A DNA stretch of 64,000 nt from an uncultured Oleiphilaceae bacterium (lineage in GTDB: Bacteria; Pseudomonadota; Gammaproteobacteria; Pseudomonadales; Oleiphilaceae). Each line of letters opens with the position of its first letter. Positions within the stretch are counted from its first letter, which is position 1. The position numbers and the translations under genes were made by a program. Location: assembly GCA_913060665.1 (NCBI GenBank), contig CAJXUY010000020.1, forward strand, positions 1-64,000, in the 5' to 3' direction. Of this stretch, positions 18,292-31,419 are shown piece after piece. The notes under the pieces are model-generated. The model did no database searches and was not told the DNA's origin. It saw only the letters and a program-made list of their open reading frames with translations.

Positions 18292-18915
18292 CTATTTCTG
18301 GCCTTTCAATACCGAAAGAATCATATCTGCGGCATAAAGTGACATTTCTTCCACCGCTTCAAGACTGACGAATACGCCGTCTGTTTTTAGGCGACATAAG
18401 CCATGTAGGGTTGCCCAGGTTATTTGTGACATGCGGGTTTCATCAAAGTAGTCTGGCATGTCACCGTGTTCTTTGAACTGACGTATAATGTTGGTATAGC
18501 GACGAAACGTAGCATGTCCCTTCTTTGTCAGTTCAGCCGATGGTTCGTTGCGCCATGTGACCGCACCAAACATCAACTCATACTTCTCTGGGTTTTCAGC
18601 CGCGTAACGCACATAGGCAATGACATAGTCCTTTAGACGCTCTTGGATGGATGTCACGTCATTGATACCTGCTTGATCAAGTAGGTTGTTTAAGTCATCA
18701 AAAGAACGTTCTGCAACCGCACACAGCAAGGCGTGTTTTGATGAAAAGTGGTGATAAGGTGCTTGTCGAGATACATCCGAACGCTCAGCAAGTTCGCGCA
18801 ATGTCAGTCCAGCGATGCCGCGCTCACTCAGGAGCTTTTCAGTATTTTCCAGCAGTGTATGGCGTAAATTCTGATGATGGTATGTATTATTACTTTTACT
18901 TTTGTTCTTTCTCAT
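18292..18915 (-). CDS. TetR/AcrR family regulator
   Basis: This is a 207-residue TetR-type repressor. The HTH (about residues 25-70) reads GIAGLTLRELAERSDVSRQ followed by PYHHFSSK. The C-terminal ligand domain resembles the WHG/TetR_C_33 type (KYELMFG..ATLHGLCRL). The gene is divergent from fadH, and two nearly identical 13-bp palindromes lie between the starts. It probably controls the fadH-crotonase pair and itself; a fatty acyl-CoA ligand is a reasonable guess but not shown. Confidence 0.88.
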   Translation of the reverse strand: MRKNKSKSNNTYHHQNLRHTLLENTEKLLSERGIAGLTLRELAERSDVSRQAPYHHFSSKHALLCAVAERSFDDLNNLLDQAGINDVTSIQERLKDYVIAYVRYAAENPEKYELMFGAVTWRNEPSAELTKKGHATFRRYTNIIRQFKEHGDMPDYFDETRMSQITWATLHGLCRLKTDGVFVSLEAVEEMSLYAADMILSVLKGQK

Positions 18916-18930
18916 GTTTTAGACGATAAC

Positions 18931-21056
<2,126 letters not shown>

Positions 21057-21078
21057 TAATTGACACCTAGTACCTAAA

Positions 21079-21106
21079 AAGCGTGAAGGCTTCGGCTCTC
21101 ACGCTT
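21079..21106 (+). terminator. UUCG-capped hairpin between fadH and crotonase gene
   Basis: The stem AAGCGTGA / TCACGCTT has an inner GC / GC pair closed by a TTCG loop. No T-run follows, so it looks like an mRNA-stabilising or attenuating hairpin inside the operon. Confidence 0.6.
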
Positions 21107-21169
21107 AAAGTATTCTCATCAGAATCATAAAAACGAGAGATAACTAGAACTAACCAAAGGTTAAGCGTA

Positions 21170-21976
21170 ATGAAATTTAATCACATTATCTACAAGGTCG
21201 AAGACGGTATCGCACAGGTTATCCTCAATCGACCAGAGAAGTTCAACGCGTTTAATTTCGATTTGATGTGCGACATCGTGAACGTGCAAACGGTTATCAA
21301 AAAAGACCGTGATATCCGCGTTGTCATTATCTCTGGCAAGGGCGATCACTTTAGTTCCGGTATAGACATTAAAAGCATTATGGGCCGGCCAATCCAGTTT
21401 GCAAAAATTGGCTGGAAATTAAACCCCTTCGGTACCAATATGGCGCAACGCTTTTGTATTGGTTGGCACCGCCTTCCAGTGCCTGTTATCTGTGTGATGC
21501 ATGGTATTAGCTACGGTATGGCGATGACGTTAGCGCTAGGCGCAGATATGCGTTATGCGCGCCCAGATACGGAGCTTGCGATCATGGAGGCGAAGTGGGG
21601 TATGGTCCCGGATATGGCTGGGCTACAAACCATTCGAAGCACTATCTCTCAAGATATAGCGAACGAACTCATCATGACCGGCGACCCGATTAAAGCAGAC
21701 AAAGCCCTTGAATATGGTTTGGTGACTCGCGTGGTTGAAGACCCCATGGCCGAAGCAATGGCCATGGCTGAAAAACTAAAAGCACGATCACCCGATGCAA
21801 CCGCTGCGATTAAGTTTACCAATCAAAAAAGCTGGAACGGCTCAACAAGGGCTTTGCTAGCGCGCGAAACCATTTATCAGATCGCTCAGCTTGTGAGTAA
21901 AAACTGGCGCATTATGGACATTCGAAACCGCAAAGATCCGAACAAGCCTTTCGTAAAGCGCCAATGCTGGTGGTAA
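21170..21976 (+). CDS. crotonase family protein, likely dienoyl-CoA isomerase type
   Basis: This is a 268-residue enoyl-CoA hydratase/isomerase-fold protein. The first CoA-binding loop (GDHFSSGIDI) is present. Glu140 and Asp148 (in MEAKWGMVPDMAG) are eight residues apart, as are the catalytic Glu196 and Asp204 of mammalian delta3,5-delta2,4-dienoyl-CoA isomerase. That product is the substrate of FadH, so the pair would handle odd-position double bonds. It could also be a general crotonase. It follows fadH by 113 bases on the same strand. Confidence 0.75.
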   Translation: MKFNHIIYKVEDGIAQVILNRPEKFNAFNFDLMCDIVNVQTVIKKDRDIRVVIISGKGDHFSSGIDIKSIMGRPIQFAKIGWKLNPFGTNMAQRFCIGWHRLPVPVICVMHGISYGMAMTLALGADMRYARPDTELAIMEAKWGMVPDMAGLQTIRSTISQDIANELIMTGDPIKADKALEYGLVTRVVEDPMAEAMAMAEKLKARSPDATAAIKFTNQKSWNGSTRALLARETIYQIAQLVSKNWRIMDIRNRKDPNKPFVKRQCWW

Positions 21977-22072
21977 TGCGAAGCGAGACAGGATATAAAA
22001 GCCAATTGATTTATAATTGGCTTGATGAAGGACTTAGCAACACGAAGTGACAGGGTAGCATTAAAGTGTTGA

Positions 22073-22717
<645 letters not shown>

Positions 22718-22784
22718 GTAGTCATAGTTAGGTAAACTACGCCGTTAATTTTTGGTAATTAAGTATTTTAACCGGGGTTCCCTG

Positions 22785-22997
22785 ATGGCAAGAGTAACTG
22801 TAGAAGATTGTCTAGAAAACGTAGAAAATCGCTTTGAATTGATTATGGTCTCTACAAAAAGAGCTCGTCAGCTCGCAACGGGTGGAAAAGACCCTAAGGT
22901 TGAATGGGAGAACGATAAACCAACCGTGGTTGCTTTAAGAGAGATTGCAGAAGGGTTTGTAGATAAGTCGATTCTGGAAGATCGCGAAGTCGATTAA
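22785..22997 (+). CDS. rpoZ: RNA polymerase omega subunit
   Basis: This is a 70-residue omega subunit starting [10 protein letters not shown], which is the canonical N-terminus. The frame is open to an upstream GTG/ATG-like position, but the ATG at 22785 matches the family. It lies 67 bases after gmk and is followed by a strong terminator before spoT, so spoT probably has its own promoter. Confidence 0.97.
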   Translation: MARVTVEDCLENVENRFELIMVSTKRARQLATGGKDPKVEWENDKPTVVALREIAEGFVDKSILEDREVD

Positions 22998-23054
22998 TTT
23001 CTATTTGAAAATCCAAGTGGTGTGATTATAGTATCCACTACTCGGATCGTTTAT

Positions 23055-23088
23055 AAAAAACCCGAATGTTCTTCATTCGGTTTTTTTT
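23055..23088 (+). terminator. intrinsic terminator after rpoZ
   Basis: The stem CCGAATG / CATTCGG has a 5-base loop and is flanked by an A-run and an eight-T run. Confidence 0.9.
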
Positions 23089-23107
23089 GTCTGGATGTAT
23101 TGTTCCC

Positions 23108-23153
23108 AAGTAGATATAGTTCTTAAATAAGTCTAGTTTTTAAGTAGATATAG
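23108..23153. repeat. 12-bp direct repeat upstream of spoT
   Basis: AAGTAGATATAG occurs at 23108-23119 and again at 23142-23153, 34 bases apart, in the gap between rpoZ and spoT. Its role is unknown. Confidence 0.7.
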
Positions 23154-23271
23154 ATTATAGGTAAATCCTCAATTAAATGCCTCGAAGATTATTCGTAATG
23201 GGTGTCTTATCCTAAACAGTCTTCGGGAGCTGTTAATCGTATTTTATTAAGCCCCAAGGGCAGGAGTCTGA

Positions 23272-25419
23272 GTGCCAGAGATTGATGCTTTTACAGAAGG
23301 ATTGAAAGAATATCTGGATGATCAGGCAGTCAATTTGGTTAGACAGGCTTACATCTGCGCCGAAAAAGCCCATGAAGGGCAGTTTAGACGAAGCGGTGAA
23401 CCTTACATTATCCACCCCTTAGCCGTTGCAAAAATTCTTGCTGGGCTACAGATGGACCCTCAAACGCTTATGGCAGCGCTACTTCATGATGTAATTGAAG
23501 ACACCGATGTAGCTAAAGAGGAGCTCGCCGCTCAGTTTGGGGATGTCGTTGCCGAGCTAGTTGATGGTGTTAGTAAGCTTACCCAGATCGAATTTAAGTC
23601 CAAAGCAGAGGCTCAAGCAGAAAACTTTCGTAAGATGACGCTGGCCATGGCCAAGGATATACGCGTTATTTTGGTTAAGTTAGCTGACCGACTTCATAAT
23701 ATGAGGACGCTAGGACCACTACATCCTGAAAAGCGTCGTCGAATCGCGACGGAAACCCTGGATATTTATGCGCCTATTGCTAACCGGCTCGGTATAAACA
23801 GTATTCGTATTGAGCTGGAAGATCTTGGCTTTGCTGCGCTGTATCCTATGCGGGCAAAGTACATTCGTAAGGCGGTTCAGAATCTTAGAGGCAACCACCA
23901 AGAAATTATTGGTGAAATTAAGCGACGACTAGAAGAGAAGTTATCGCAACGAGATCTGGACGGTGTGATTATCGGGCGTGAAAAACACCTGAACAGCATC
24001 TACCAGAAAATGAAGTATAAGCATAAATCGTTTCATGAAATTATGGATGTTTATGCTTTTAGAATCGTGACTGATAGCGAAGATAGCTGCTACCGAATTC
24101 TCGGTGCAGTCCATAGCTTATATAAACCATTACCGGGCCGCTTTAAAGATTATATCTCCATGCCTAAGGCGAATGGTTACCAGTCACTGCATACTACATT
24201 GTTTGGTCTGCATGTGAATATCGAGATTCAAATTCGCACTACAGAAATGGAAGCGCTAGCCAATAATGGTATTGCGGCTCACTGGTTATACAAGTCAAGT
24301 TCGCCTGATGTGGCGGCTGCGAGCCAGATTAGGGTTGATCGTTGGGTCAAAGGTTTGATGGAAATGAGGGAGCGGTCCAACGATTCAATGGAGTTCATTG
24401 AAGATGTTAAAATTGACCTGTTCCCCGATGAGATTTATGTCTTTACGCCAAAAGGTAAGATACTGGAACTACCTGCGGGAGCTACGCCGGTCGATTTTGC
24501 TTATAGTATTCACACTGATGTGGGTAACGCCTGTGTGGCGTGCCGTGTGAACAAAGTGCTGTCGCCTTTAAGTGTACCATTGCAAAGCGGGCAAACCATC
24601 GAGGTTGTTACCGCGCCGGGTGCAAAGCCAAGTATGTCTTGGCTAAGCTTTGTGGTAACCGGTAAAGCGAAAAGTGGCATACGACACTTTTTGAAAGAGC
24701 AGAAGCAGAGTGAGTCGTCAGAGCTAGGGCGGTTGTTATTGAAAAAATCGCTTAACAGTTTTGGTAAAATATTATCAGATATACCTGAAGAGCAGATTAA
24801 GCGCGTTGTTAAGCATAATAAAGTCAGCAGTTTTGACGACATATTGGAAGAGATCGGGCTAGGTAGTCGGATGTCATATATTGTTGCCCGACAGCTGGTA
24901 CCATTAGAAGAAAGCCAGGCCGAACTGGACGCTATGCAGCCTGATCAGAATGAAGGTACACGCCTGACGATTAAAGGTGCAGAAGGCCTTCTGGTGAGTT
25001 TTGCGCATTGTTGTAAGCCTATTCCAGGCGACCCCATTGTGGGCGTGATGGGTAGTGGTAGCGGTATGATGATCCATACCGAGAGCTGTAGTAAGTTGAG
25101 CTTAAAAGACCGTGAAAAGCAAGACGACAAACAACAGGGTGGTTGGATTGCACTTGACTGGGCAAAAGATATAACGGATGAATTTTCAGTTGAGCTAAAA
25201 ATAGGGTTAGAGCGCCATAGGGGTATTATTGCCGAAATAGCTTCCGCGGTGACCATAGCAGATGGCAATATTGAGAAAATTAACGTTGAAGAGCAGAACG
25301 CTCAGTTCAGCGTCATTAGTTTAGTGGTCCATGTTCAGGGAAGGCGGCATCTTGCGCGGCTAATGCGTCGTATGAGGAATATAAAAGCGGTGATCAGTAT
25401 TTCCCGGGTTAAAAACTAA
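23272..25419 (+). CDS. spoT: bifunctional (p)ppGpp synthetase/hydrolase
   Basis: This 715-residue Rel/Spo protein sets the alarmone level. The HD hydrolase domain ([18 protein letters not shown]) is intact. The synthetase domain ([18 protein letters not shown]), a TGS domain from about residue 385 and a C-terminal ACT domain follow. The start codon is GTG with AGGAG 5 bases upstream. ridA comes 41 bases after it, as in related genomes. dksA, whose product acts with ppGpp, is also in the window. Confidence 0.97.
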   Translation: MPEIDAFTEGLKEYLDDQAVNLVRQAYICAEKAHEGQFRRSGEPYIIHPLAVAKILAGLQMDPQTLMAALLHDVIEDTDVAKEELAAQFGDVVAELVDGVSKLTQIEFKSKAEAQAENFRKMTLAMAKDIRVILVKLADRLHNMRTLGPLHPEKRRRIATETLDIYAPIANRLGINSIRIELEDLGFAALYPMRAKYIRKAVQNLRGNHQEIIGEIKRRLEEKLSQRDLDGVIIGREKHLNSIYQKMKYKHKSFHEIMDVYAFRIVTDSEDSCYRILGAVHSLYKPLPGRFKDYISMPKANGYQSLHTTLFGLHVNIEIQIRTTEMEALANNGIAAHWLYKSSSPDVAAASQIRVDRWVKGLMEMRERSNDSMEFIEDVKIDLFPDEIYVFTPKGKILELPAGATPVDFAYSIHTDVGNACVACRVNKVLSPLSVPLQSGQTIEVVTAPGAKPSMSWLSFVVTGKAKSGIRHFLKEQKQSESSELGRLLLKKSLNSFGKILSDIPEEQIKRVVKHNKVSSFDDILEEIGLGSRMSYIVARQLVPLEESQAELDAMQPDQNEGTRLTIKGAEGLLVSFAHCCKPIPGDPIVGVMGSGSGMMIHTESCSKLSLKDREKQDDKQQGGWIALDWAKDITDEFSVELKIGLERHRGIIAEIASAVTIADGNIEKINVEEQNAQFSVISLVVHVQGRRHLARLMRRMRNIKAVISISRVKN

Positions 25420-25460
25420 TCGCACACATAGTCATAACGAAATATGAATTAGGAAGCATT

Positions 25461-25847
25461 ATGAGCAACAGATCTATTATTCACACAGATGATGCGCCAA
25501 AGGCAATTGGTACTTACTCTCAAGCGGTAAAAGTAGGTCAGACGGTTTATTTATCAGGTCAAATACCACTTGACCCAGAATCAATGGAGTTAGTGCAAGG
25601 TGATATTGCCGTTCAGATTCGTCGTGTATTTGATAACCTTCAAGCGGTGTGTAGAGCTGCCGGCGGTGAGTTGAAAGATATTGTGAAACTCAATATTTTC
25701 TTAACGGACCTGGGTAACTTTGCAACGGTCAATGGCGTGATGGCGACTTACTTTCAAGAGCCTTATCCTGCACGAGCAGCTGTCGAAGTTGCTGGGTTAC
25801 CTAAAGGGTCTGAAGTTGAAATGGACGCGGTAATGGTGGTTAGCTAA
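25461..25847 (+). CDS. ridA: reactive intermediate/imine deaminase RidA
   Basis: This is a 128-residue YjgF/RidA protein that hydrolyses reactive 2-aminoacrylate and related imines. The conserved blocks SGQIPLDP and [22 protein letters not shown] are present, including the substrate-binding arginine. The start is ATG with AGGA 7 bases upstream. It follows spoT directly. Confidence 0.96.
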   Translation: MSNRSIIHTDDAPKAIGTYSQAVKVGQTVYLSGQIPLDPESMELVQGDIAVQIRRVFDNLQAVCRAAGGELKDIVKLNIFLTDLGNFATVNGVMATYFQEPYPARAAVEVAGLPKGSEVEMDAVMVVS

Positions 25848-25927
25848 TTTTTGGTGTACGCTCAATAGACCGTAAAATACGGTGCGCATGGCACACCCTA
25901 TATGATTGTGATGAGATGATTAGAGTG

Positions 25928-26800
25928 TTAATCAAGGCGCTTAATCATCTCTTTATAGCCCTCTCTAAAAGTCGGATACTTAAATTCATAACCGCTTTCT
26001 AACAGGCGTTTGTTGCAACACCTTTTACTGCCGGCTCTTCGTTGTGCTTTGCCCGGATTGCTTGGATGTGCAATAGATTGATCTTTTGTTTGGGTGTTGA
26101 GTTCCTCGTTCATCCACCTGACTAAATCCTTCATCCGTACAGGTTCTGAATCACTTGCGAGATAGCAGTCTTCAATATCTTCGCCTTTTATATCCTGTTT
26201 AATGAGATGTTTTAATATCTGTACGCAATCGTCTTCGTGAATGCGGTTGGTGTAGGCTTCTGAATGGCTGTTTGCATTACCCGCTTTTACTTGCTCCAAC
26301 AGTCGTGTGCGATGGCCTCCATAGATGCCAGAGAAGCGAACGTTGGTGGCAGGGAAAGAGCTCTCAAGGGCAACCTGCTCAGCTTCTAATAACCGTATGC
26401 CAGAAAAGCGAGAGGGCTTAACCTCAGTATGTTCGTCAACCCATTGATCATTATCTTGTTGATAAACGCTACTGCTAGAAACAAAAAAAATGCGTTTAGG
26501 TGTGAGGAATGAACGTTTCAGTTCTTTGATTATATTGCGTAAGCCCTCAACGTAGATTTGTTGGTAGGTCTCATCATTAAAGCTGCCTGCTGTTAAGCAA
26601 TAAACCATATAGTCAACGGACGAAGGCAGTTGATCTTGCAAGCTTAAAGGGTTTGTTACATCGACTGAAAGCCCTGTTATATTAGCGGGTAACTGAGCTG
26701 CATTTCTCTTTAACCCAAACACATTGTGTGGCGGTGTAAGCGTCAATGCCAGTTTGAGTCCTATGTTACCGCAGCCGGCAATAACAATATTATGGGCCAT
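25928..26800 (-). CDS. NAD(P)-binding SDR/epimerase-like protein
   Basis: This is a 290-residue Rossmann-fold protein with the dinucleotide motif GCGNIGLKLA at its start and an SSSSVY segment typical of extended SDR/epimerase enzymes. It resembles YeeZ-type proteins, whose substrate is unknown. I chose the ATG at 26800 because GGAG lies 8 bases upstream; an ATG at 26815 would include that site. It is divergent from the second oxyR gene. Confidence 0.8.
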   Translation of the reverse strand: MAHNIVIAGCGNIGLKLALTLTPPHNVFGLKRNAAQLPANITGLSVDVTNPLSLQDQLPSSVDYMVYCLTAGSFNDETYQQIYVEGLRNIIKELKRSFLTPKRIFFVSSSSVYQQDNDQWVDEHTEVKPSRFSGIRLLEAEQVALESSFPATNVRFSGIYGGHRTRLLEQVKAGNANSHSEAYTNRIHEDDCVQILKHLIKQDIKGEDIEDCYLASDSEPVRMKDLVRWMNEELNTQTKDQSIAHPSNPGKAQRRAGSKRCCNKRLLESGYEFKYPTFREGYKEMIKRLD

Positions 26801-26877
26801 TCGTTTATTCTCCATTGCACTTGTTAGGTTCTGGAATTATCCTTGAAGGCCACAAGTAGCCGCTAATGAATAGGATT

Positions 26878-27810
26878 ATGACACTCACAGAACTCAAATA
26901 TATTGTCACATTGGCGTCAGAAAAGCACTTTGGAAAAGCCGCTGAAAAGTGCTTCGTGAGTCAGCCAACGCTCAGTGTAGCGGTAAAAAAGCTGGAAGAA
27001 GAGCTCGGTGTTGCGCTATTTGAGCGGAGCAAAGGGCATATCACCGTGACCGAGCTAGGTCAGAAGTTGATACTGCAGTCACAGAAGGTGCTCGATCAGG
27101 CAAGGGTGATTAAAGATATTGCCCAGGAAGGTAAGAACCAGTTGGCAGCACCTTTGCGTGTTGGGGCTATTTATACCATAGGGCCTTATCTATTTCCCTA
27201 TCTAATGCCTCAGTTACGTAAAGCGGCACCTTCGATGCCGTTGTATATTGAAGAAAACTATACCAAGGTACTGAGTGAAAAACTAAGGCACTCCAGCTTG
27301 GATGTTATTGTCGTTGCGCTGCCGTTTGAAGAGTCTGAAGTGGTTACGCTGCCCTTATATGAAGAGCCTTTTGTGGTTCTTTTGCCGAAAGGGCATCCGT
27401 TGACAGAGTTTGATCAGATAAATAGTAAGCAGCTACTAAGTGATAACTTACTACTATTAGGGCCAGGTAATTGTTTCAGAGATCAAGTGCTTGAAAGCTG
27501 CCCCGAACTCATGAGTGCGGTTAACGCATCGAACCAGTCGAATGAGGGGGGGGCAAAATTGATAACCGAAGGCAGTTCAATTGAAACGATTCGCCATATG
27601 GTCGCGTCTGGCTTGGGTATTACGGTTCTGCCGCTTTCTGCGGCGGCGACTGATCATTATGGTAGCGATATGCTAGAGACAAGACCGTTTGTTGCACCGG
27701 TACCTTATCGTACCGTTGGCCTTGCCTGGAGAGTCACTTTCCCTCGCCCTAAAGCTATAGATATTGTCGCGACGGCTGCGGGCCAGTGCCGTGCCGTTAG
27801 TCAGAGCTAA
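26878..27810 (+). CDS. oxyR: OxyR, Pseudomonas-type, next to recG
   Basis: This is a LysR-type peroxide sensor of 310 residues. Counting from the ATG at 26878, the redox cysteines fall at 199 and 208 (GNCFRDQVLESC), the E. coli numbering; this and the MTLTELKY N-terminus favour this start over the ATG at 26866. The oxyR-recG arrangement with only four bases between them is the Pseudomonas order. It is the second OxyR in the window. Confidence 0.92.
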   Translation: MTLTELKYIVTLASEKHFGKAAEKCFVSQPTLSVAVKKLEEELGVALFERSKGHITVTELGQKLILQSQKVLDQARVIKDIAQEGKNQLAAPLRVGAIYTIGPYLFPYLMPQLRKAAPSMPLYIEENYTKVLSEKLRHSSLDVIVVALPFEESEVVTLPLYEEPFVVLLPKGHPLTEFDQINSKQLLSDNLLLLGPGNCFRDQVLESCPELMSAVNASNQSNEGGAKLITEGSSIETIRHMVASGLGITVLPLSAAATDHYGSDMLETRPFVAPVPYRTVGLAWRVTFPRPKAIDIVATAAGQCRAVSQS

Positions 27811-27814
27811 ATAA

Positions 27815-29890
27815 ATGGCTACACTTGATGATGTTTCAGTTACTGCATTAAAGGGCGTTGGTGCCAGTCTGGCGGGAACCTTAGCCAAGCTGGGTATTAT
27901 ATCCGTTCAAGATTTGCTGTTTCATTTACCTCATCGCTATCAGGATCGCACACGGATACTTCCTATCGTCAGTTTAAGGGTTGGTGATCAGGGCGTGATT
28001 GAAGGAGAGGTGACTGACAGTAAAGTAGTGATGGGGCGCAGGCGTAGCTTACAAATTACCTTGAGGGATGGCAGTGGGCTTATTGTACTGCGCTTTTTCC
28101 ACTTTAATGCCGCTCAAAAGCAGCAGATGTCAGAGGGTATTCGATTACGCTGTTTTGGGGAGACCAGACGAGGGCGCGCAGGTCTTGAGATCTATCATCC
28201 TGAATATAAGCTAGTATCAGATGAAGCCTTAACACCCGTTGAGGATATGCTAACGCCGGTTTATCCGCTCACCGAGGGTATCCAACAGAACCGTATTCGC
28301 AGTCTTTGCCAGCAAGCACTGGGTTGGCTTGACCGCTACGAAATTAGGGACTGGATACCGGAATCTATTCGTCAGAACTATCAATTTCTGAATATTAATG
28401 ACGCAATACGCTTTTTGCATCACCCTCCTGTTGATGCAAATCAGCATCAGTTATTAGAAGGCGCACATGCCTGCCAGCAACGCCTTATATTTGAAGAGTT
28501 GTTAGCCCATCACTTTAGCTTATTACGGTTGAGGCAGGAAATGCAGTCTCATAAAGCCATCCCGCTTTCTCCTGCTGAAGATATCGAGATAGGCCTCTTG
28601 GAGCCGTTACCTTTCACGTTAACAGGCGCGCAGCAGTATGTGGCAGATGAAATAAAGGCTGATATTCGACAGTCAATTCCTATGTTGCGCTTGGTTCAGG
28701 GGGATGTGGGGTCAGGTAAAACCATCGTAGCGGCTATTGCTGCTGCGCAGGCGGTGGGTAACCATTGTCAGATTGCACTGATGGCACCCACAGAGATCTT
28801 GGCCGAGCAGCATTGGATAAACTTTCAGCAGTGGTTTAGGCCGCTCGGCATCACGATGGCATGGTTATCCGGAAAGACCAAAGGCAAGGCGCGTACAGAA
28901 GCGCTGGAGAGAATTGCGTCTGGGGGGGCGAGTATTGTCATTGGTACACATGCGCTGTTTCAGCCCGAAGTGAAATTTCATAAGTTGGCGATGGTGGTGA
29001 TTGATGAGCAGCACCGCTTTGGCGTTCATCAGCGTTTGGCGTTAAAAGATAAAGGGGCGCTGGGAGGGTTTGTGCCGCATCAGTTGATTATGACAGCTAC
29101 TCCGATACCGAGAACCTTGGCTATGAGTGCTTATGCTGACTTGGATACCTCTGTTATTGATGAGTTGCCACCTGGGCGGCAGCCTATTGAAACCGTCGTG
29201 ATATCTGATGCGCGCAGAGACCAAGTGGTTAGTCGGGTCAGAGAAGCTTGCCTTGAAGGGCGGCAGGCTTATTGGGTCTGTACTTTGGTAGAAGAATCTG
29301 AAGCGTTACAGTGCCAGGCAGCAGAAGTGACTGCTGCAATGTTAACGGAGCAGTTACCTGATTTAAAAGTTGGGCTAGTTCACGGGCGTATGAAAACCAA
29401 TGAAAAGTCAGCGGTTATGGAGGCTTTTAAGCAGGGGCAACTAGATTTGTTAGTAGCGACCACGGTGATCGAGGTGGGTGTGGATGTACCTAATGCGTCG
29501 CTGATTATTATTGAAAACCCTGAGCGGCTCGGGTTAGCGCAGCTTCATCAGTTAAGAGGGCGTGTAGGGCGTGGTGATACGGCAAGCTATTGTGTGTTGA
29601 TGTACCATCCTCCGTTATCTCAAAACGGCAAGGAAAGACTAAAAGTGATGCGTGAGAGTAATAATGGATTTGTCATCGCTGAAAAAGATCTTGAGTTGCG
29701 CGGACCGGGTGAAGTGCTAGGGACTCGGCAGACTGGTTTAATGCAGTTTCGATTAGCCGAGTTGGAGCGAGATAAAGAGTGGCTGCCAGAAGTGAAACGG
29801 CTTGCGCCAGCGTTAATGGATAACCGTTTACTTGTTGACGCTTTAATTGAGCGATGGTTAGGCAATAGTGTGCAATATGGAGCGGTTTAG
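27815..29890 (+). CDS. recG: ATP-dependent DNA helicase RecG
   Basis: This helicase remodels stalled replication forks and recombination junctions. The 691-residue protein has an N-terminal wedge/OB domain, Walker A GDVGSGKT, motif II VVIDEQHRFGV, and the helicase C motifs including TVIEVGVDVPNAS and QLRGRVGRG. It starts four bases after oxyR, so the two are co-transcribed. Confidence 0.98.
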   Translation: MATLDDVSVTALKGVGASLAGTLAKLGIISVQDLLFHLPHRYQDRTRILPIVSLRVGDQGVIEGEVTDSKVVMGRRRSLQITLRDGSGLIVLRFFHFNAAQKQQMSEGIRLRCFGETRRGRAGLEIYHPEYKLVSDEALTPVEDMLTPVYPLTEGIQQNRIRSLCQQALGWLDRYEIRDWIPESIRQNYQFLNINDAIRFLHHPPVDANQHQLLEGAHACQQRLIFEELLAHHFSLLRLRQEMQSHKAIPLSPAEDIEIGLLEPLPFTLTGAQQYVADEIKADIRQSIPMLRLVQGDVGSGKTIVAAIAAAQAVGNHCQIALMAPTEILAEQHWINFQQWFRPLGITMAWLSGKTKGKARTEALERIASGGASIVIGTHALFQPEVKFHKLAMVVIDEQHRFGVHQRLALKDKGALGGFVPHQLIMTATPIPRTLAMSAYADLDTSVIDELPPGRQPIETVVISDARRDQVVSRVREACLEGRQAYWVCTLVEESEALQCQAAEVTAAMLTEQLPDLKVGLVHGRMKTNEKSAVMEAFKQGQLDLLVATTVIEVGVDVPNASLIIIENPERLGLAQLHQLRGRVGRGDTASYCVLMYHPPLSQNGKERLKVMRESNNGFVIAEKDLELRGPGEVLGTRQTGLMQFRLAELERDKEWLPEVKRLAPALMDNRLLVDALIERWLGNSVQYGAV

Positions 29891-29957
29891 CTATAGTTGA
29901 TCTAAACTAAGTTTTAAATAGCCACCAATTCCAGAAAGTGCGAGAGCAAAATACAAC

Positions 29958-31346
29958 ATGATTCCTAGTGCAGTGAGTAAAACAATTGAAAGCCATAGTG
30001 GTGCGTCAACTACCGCGGTAGATGTCACGCAGCTAAACTTGATAGAGCCTCAACAAGCTCAGCAAGAGAAAATCGTTAAAATGGTGCTGATGCACGATGT
30101 GTTGGGGCGAATGCAGGTCATTATTCCTGCAAATTGTCTATTGGATGTAGATACGTTAAATGCTCGCCTTGGTCGTGATTTGGTTGCGCTGGCTCCCGAT
30201 GATCTTGATAGCTTAAGGGCTAAGTATAGTCTAAGTTCAATTCCTGCCCTGCCAGGCATAACAGGCTTACCCGCCGTGGTTGACGAATCTGTATTGTCCA
30301 TGGATGTCGTTTTTTTAGAGTCCGGTGAGCCAGGTAAGATGATTCAATTTGATCAGAAGGTTTTTGCTGACTTGTTAGCGGATGCCAGAGAAGAGGCTTT
30401 TGCAGTACCTATTGCGAGTATTGATCTTAACCGGGGCGATACATCGCAAGATCTAGATCAGATTCATGATGCTATTAAAAAATTCACCTACTTGCGAATT
30501 CAACAGCGGCTGGAAGATACCTTAGAAGTTCCACCGTTGCCTCAAACGGCTCAGAAAATAATTCATTTACGGGTTGACCCAGAAGCGGGCATCAATGATC
30601 TGGCAGATATTGTAGAGTCTGATCCTAGTTTATCCGCCCAAGTCGTTAGCTGGGCATCATCTTCATTTTATTCCGCTCCTGGCAAAATAAAGTCTGTGCA
30701 TGATGCGATCATGCGGGTTCTCGGTTTTGATTTAGTCATGAACTTATCGATGGGGTTGGCATTAGGGCGAACACTTCAACTGCCTAAAGAGCAGCCTGAA
30801 GGTTATGAACCCTATTGGCAGCAGTCTATGTGGATGGCTACTGCAACCGGTGCACTGATTAATATGATCCCAAGAGAGCATCGACCTGGGTTTGGCTTGG
30901 CATACCTTTCAGGATTGCTGCATAACTTTGGCTATTTGGTGCTTGCGCATGTATTTCCCCCTCACTTTTCGCTGATGTGCCGTTACATTGAAGCTAACCC
31001 ACATGTAGACTCTTCATATGTAGAGCACTTCTTACTAGGTGTGACCAGAGAGCAGGTGGGCAGCAAATTAATGGCTGTATGGAATATGCCTGAAGAAGTT
31101 ATCGTAGCCTTAAGACACCAGAAAAATGGAGCATTTGATGGGGTGAACTCAGATTTTGCGAATATTTTATTTATCGCTCGTAACTTATTAAGCGAAAGTG
31201 GTTTATGGGTAGGGCCTACGCAGCCAATACCAGCAGAATTGTACGAGCGTTTGCAGTTAGATCCTGAAAAGGCTCAAGCGGCGATAGATGAGTTGATTGC
31301 GTCGAAAGACGAAATTCTGAAAATGGCGGGTATGCTAGAAGAGTAA
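29958..31346 (+). CDS. HDOD domain protein with N-terminal YbaK-like domain
   Basis: This is a 462-residue cytoplasmic protein. About residues 35-165 resemble a YbaK/aminoacyl-tRNA deacylase-like domain, and about 190-400 form an HDOD domain (EVPPLPQTAQKIIHLRVDP, then LLHNFGYLVLAHVFPP). HDOD proteins are signalling modules with degenerate HD phosphohydrolase residues. A similar gene follows recG in Pseudomonas. The exact function is unknown. A strong terminator follows. Confidence 0.82.
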   Translation: MIPSAVSKTIESHSGASTTAVDVTQLNLIEPQQAQQEKIVKMVLMHDVLGRMQVIIPANCLLDVDTLNARLGRDLVALAPDDLDSLRAKYSLSSIPALPGITGLPAVVDESVLSMDVVFLESGEPGKMIQFDQKVFADLLADAREEAFAVPIASIDLNRGDTSQDLDQIHDAIKKFTYLRIQQRLEDTLEVPPLPQTAQKIIHLRVDPEAGINDLADIVESDPSLSAQVVSWASSSFYSAPGKIKSVHDAIMRVLGFDLVMNLSMGLALGRTLQLPKEQPEGYEPYWQQSMWMATATGALINMIPREHRPGFGLAYLSGLLHNFGYLVLAHVFPPHFSLMCRYIEANPHVDSSYVEHFLLGVTREQVGSKLMAVWNMPEEVIVALRHQKNGAFDGVNSDFANILFIARNLLSESGLWVGPTQPIPAELYERLQLDPEKAQAAIDELIASKDEILKMAGMLEE

Positions 31347-31381
31347 CGTCGGAATTAAAATGGGATCACTGTAGCTTGTTG

Positions 31382-31409
31382 AAACCAGCCTTACTAGGCT
31401 GGTTTTTTT
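31382..31409 (+). terminator. intrinsic terminator after HDOD gene
   Basis: The stem ACCAGCC / GGCTGGT with a 6-base loop is followed by seven T residues. Confidence 0.88.
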
Positions 31410-31419
31410 ATGGGCTAGA

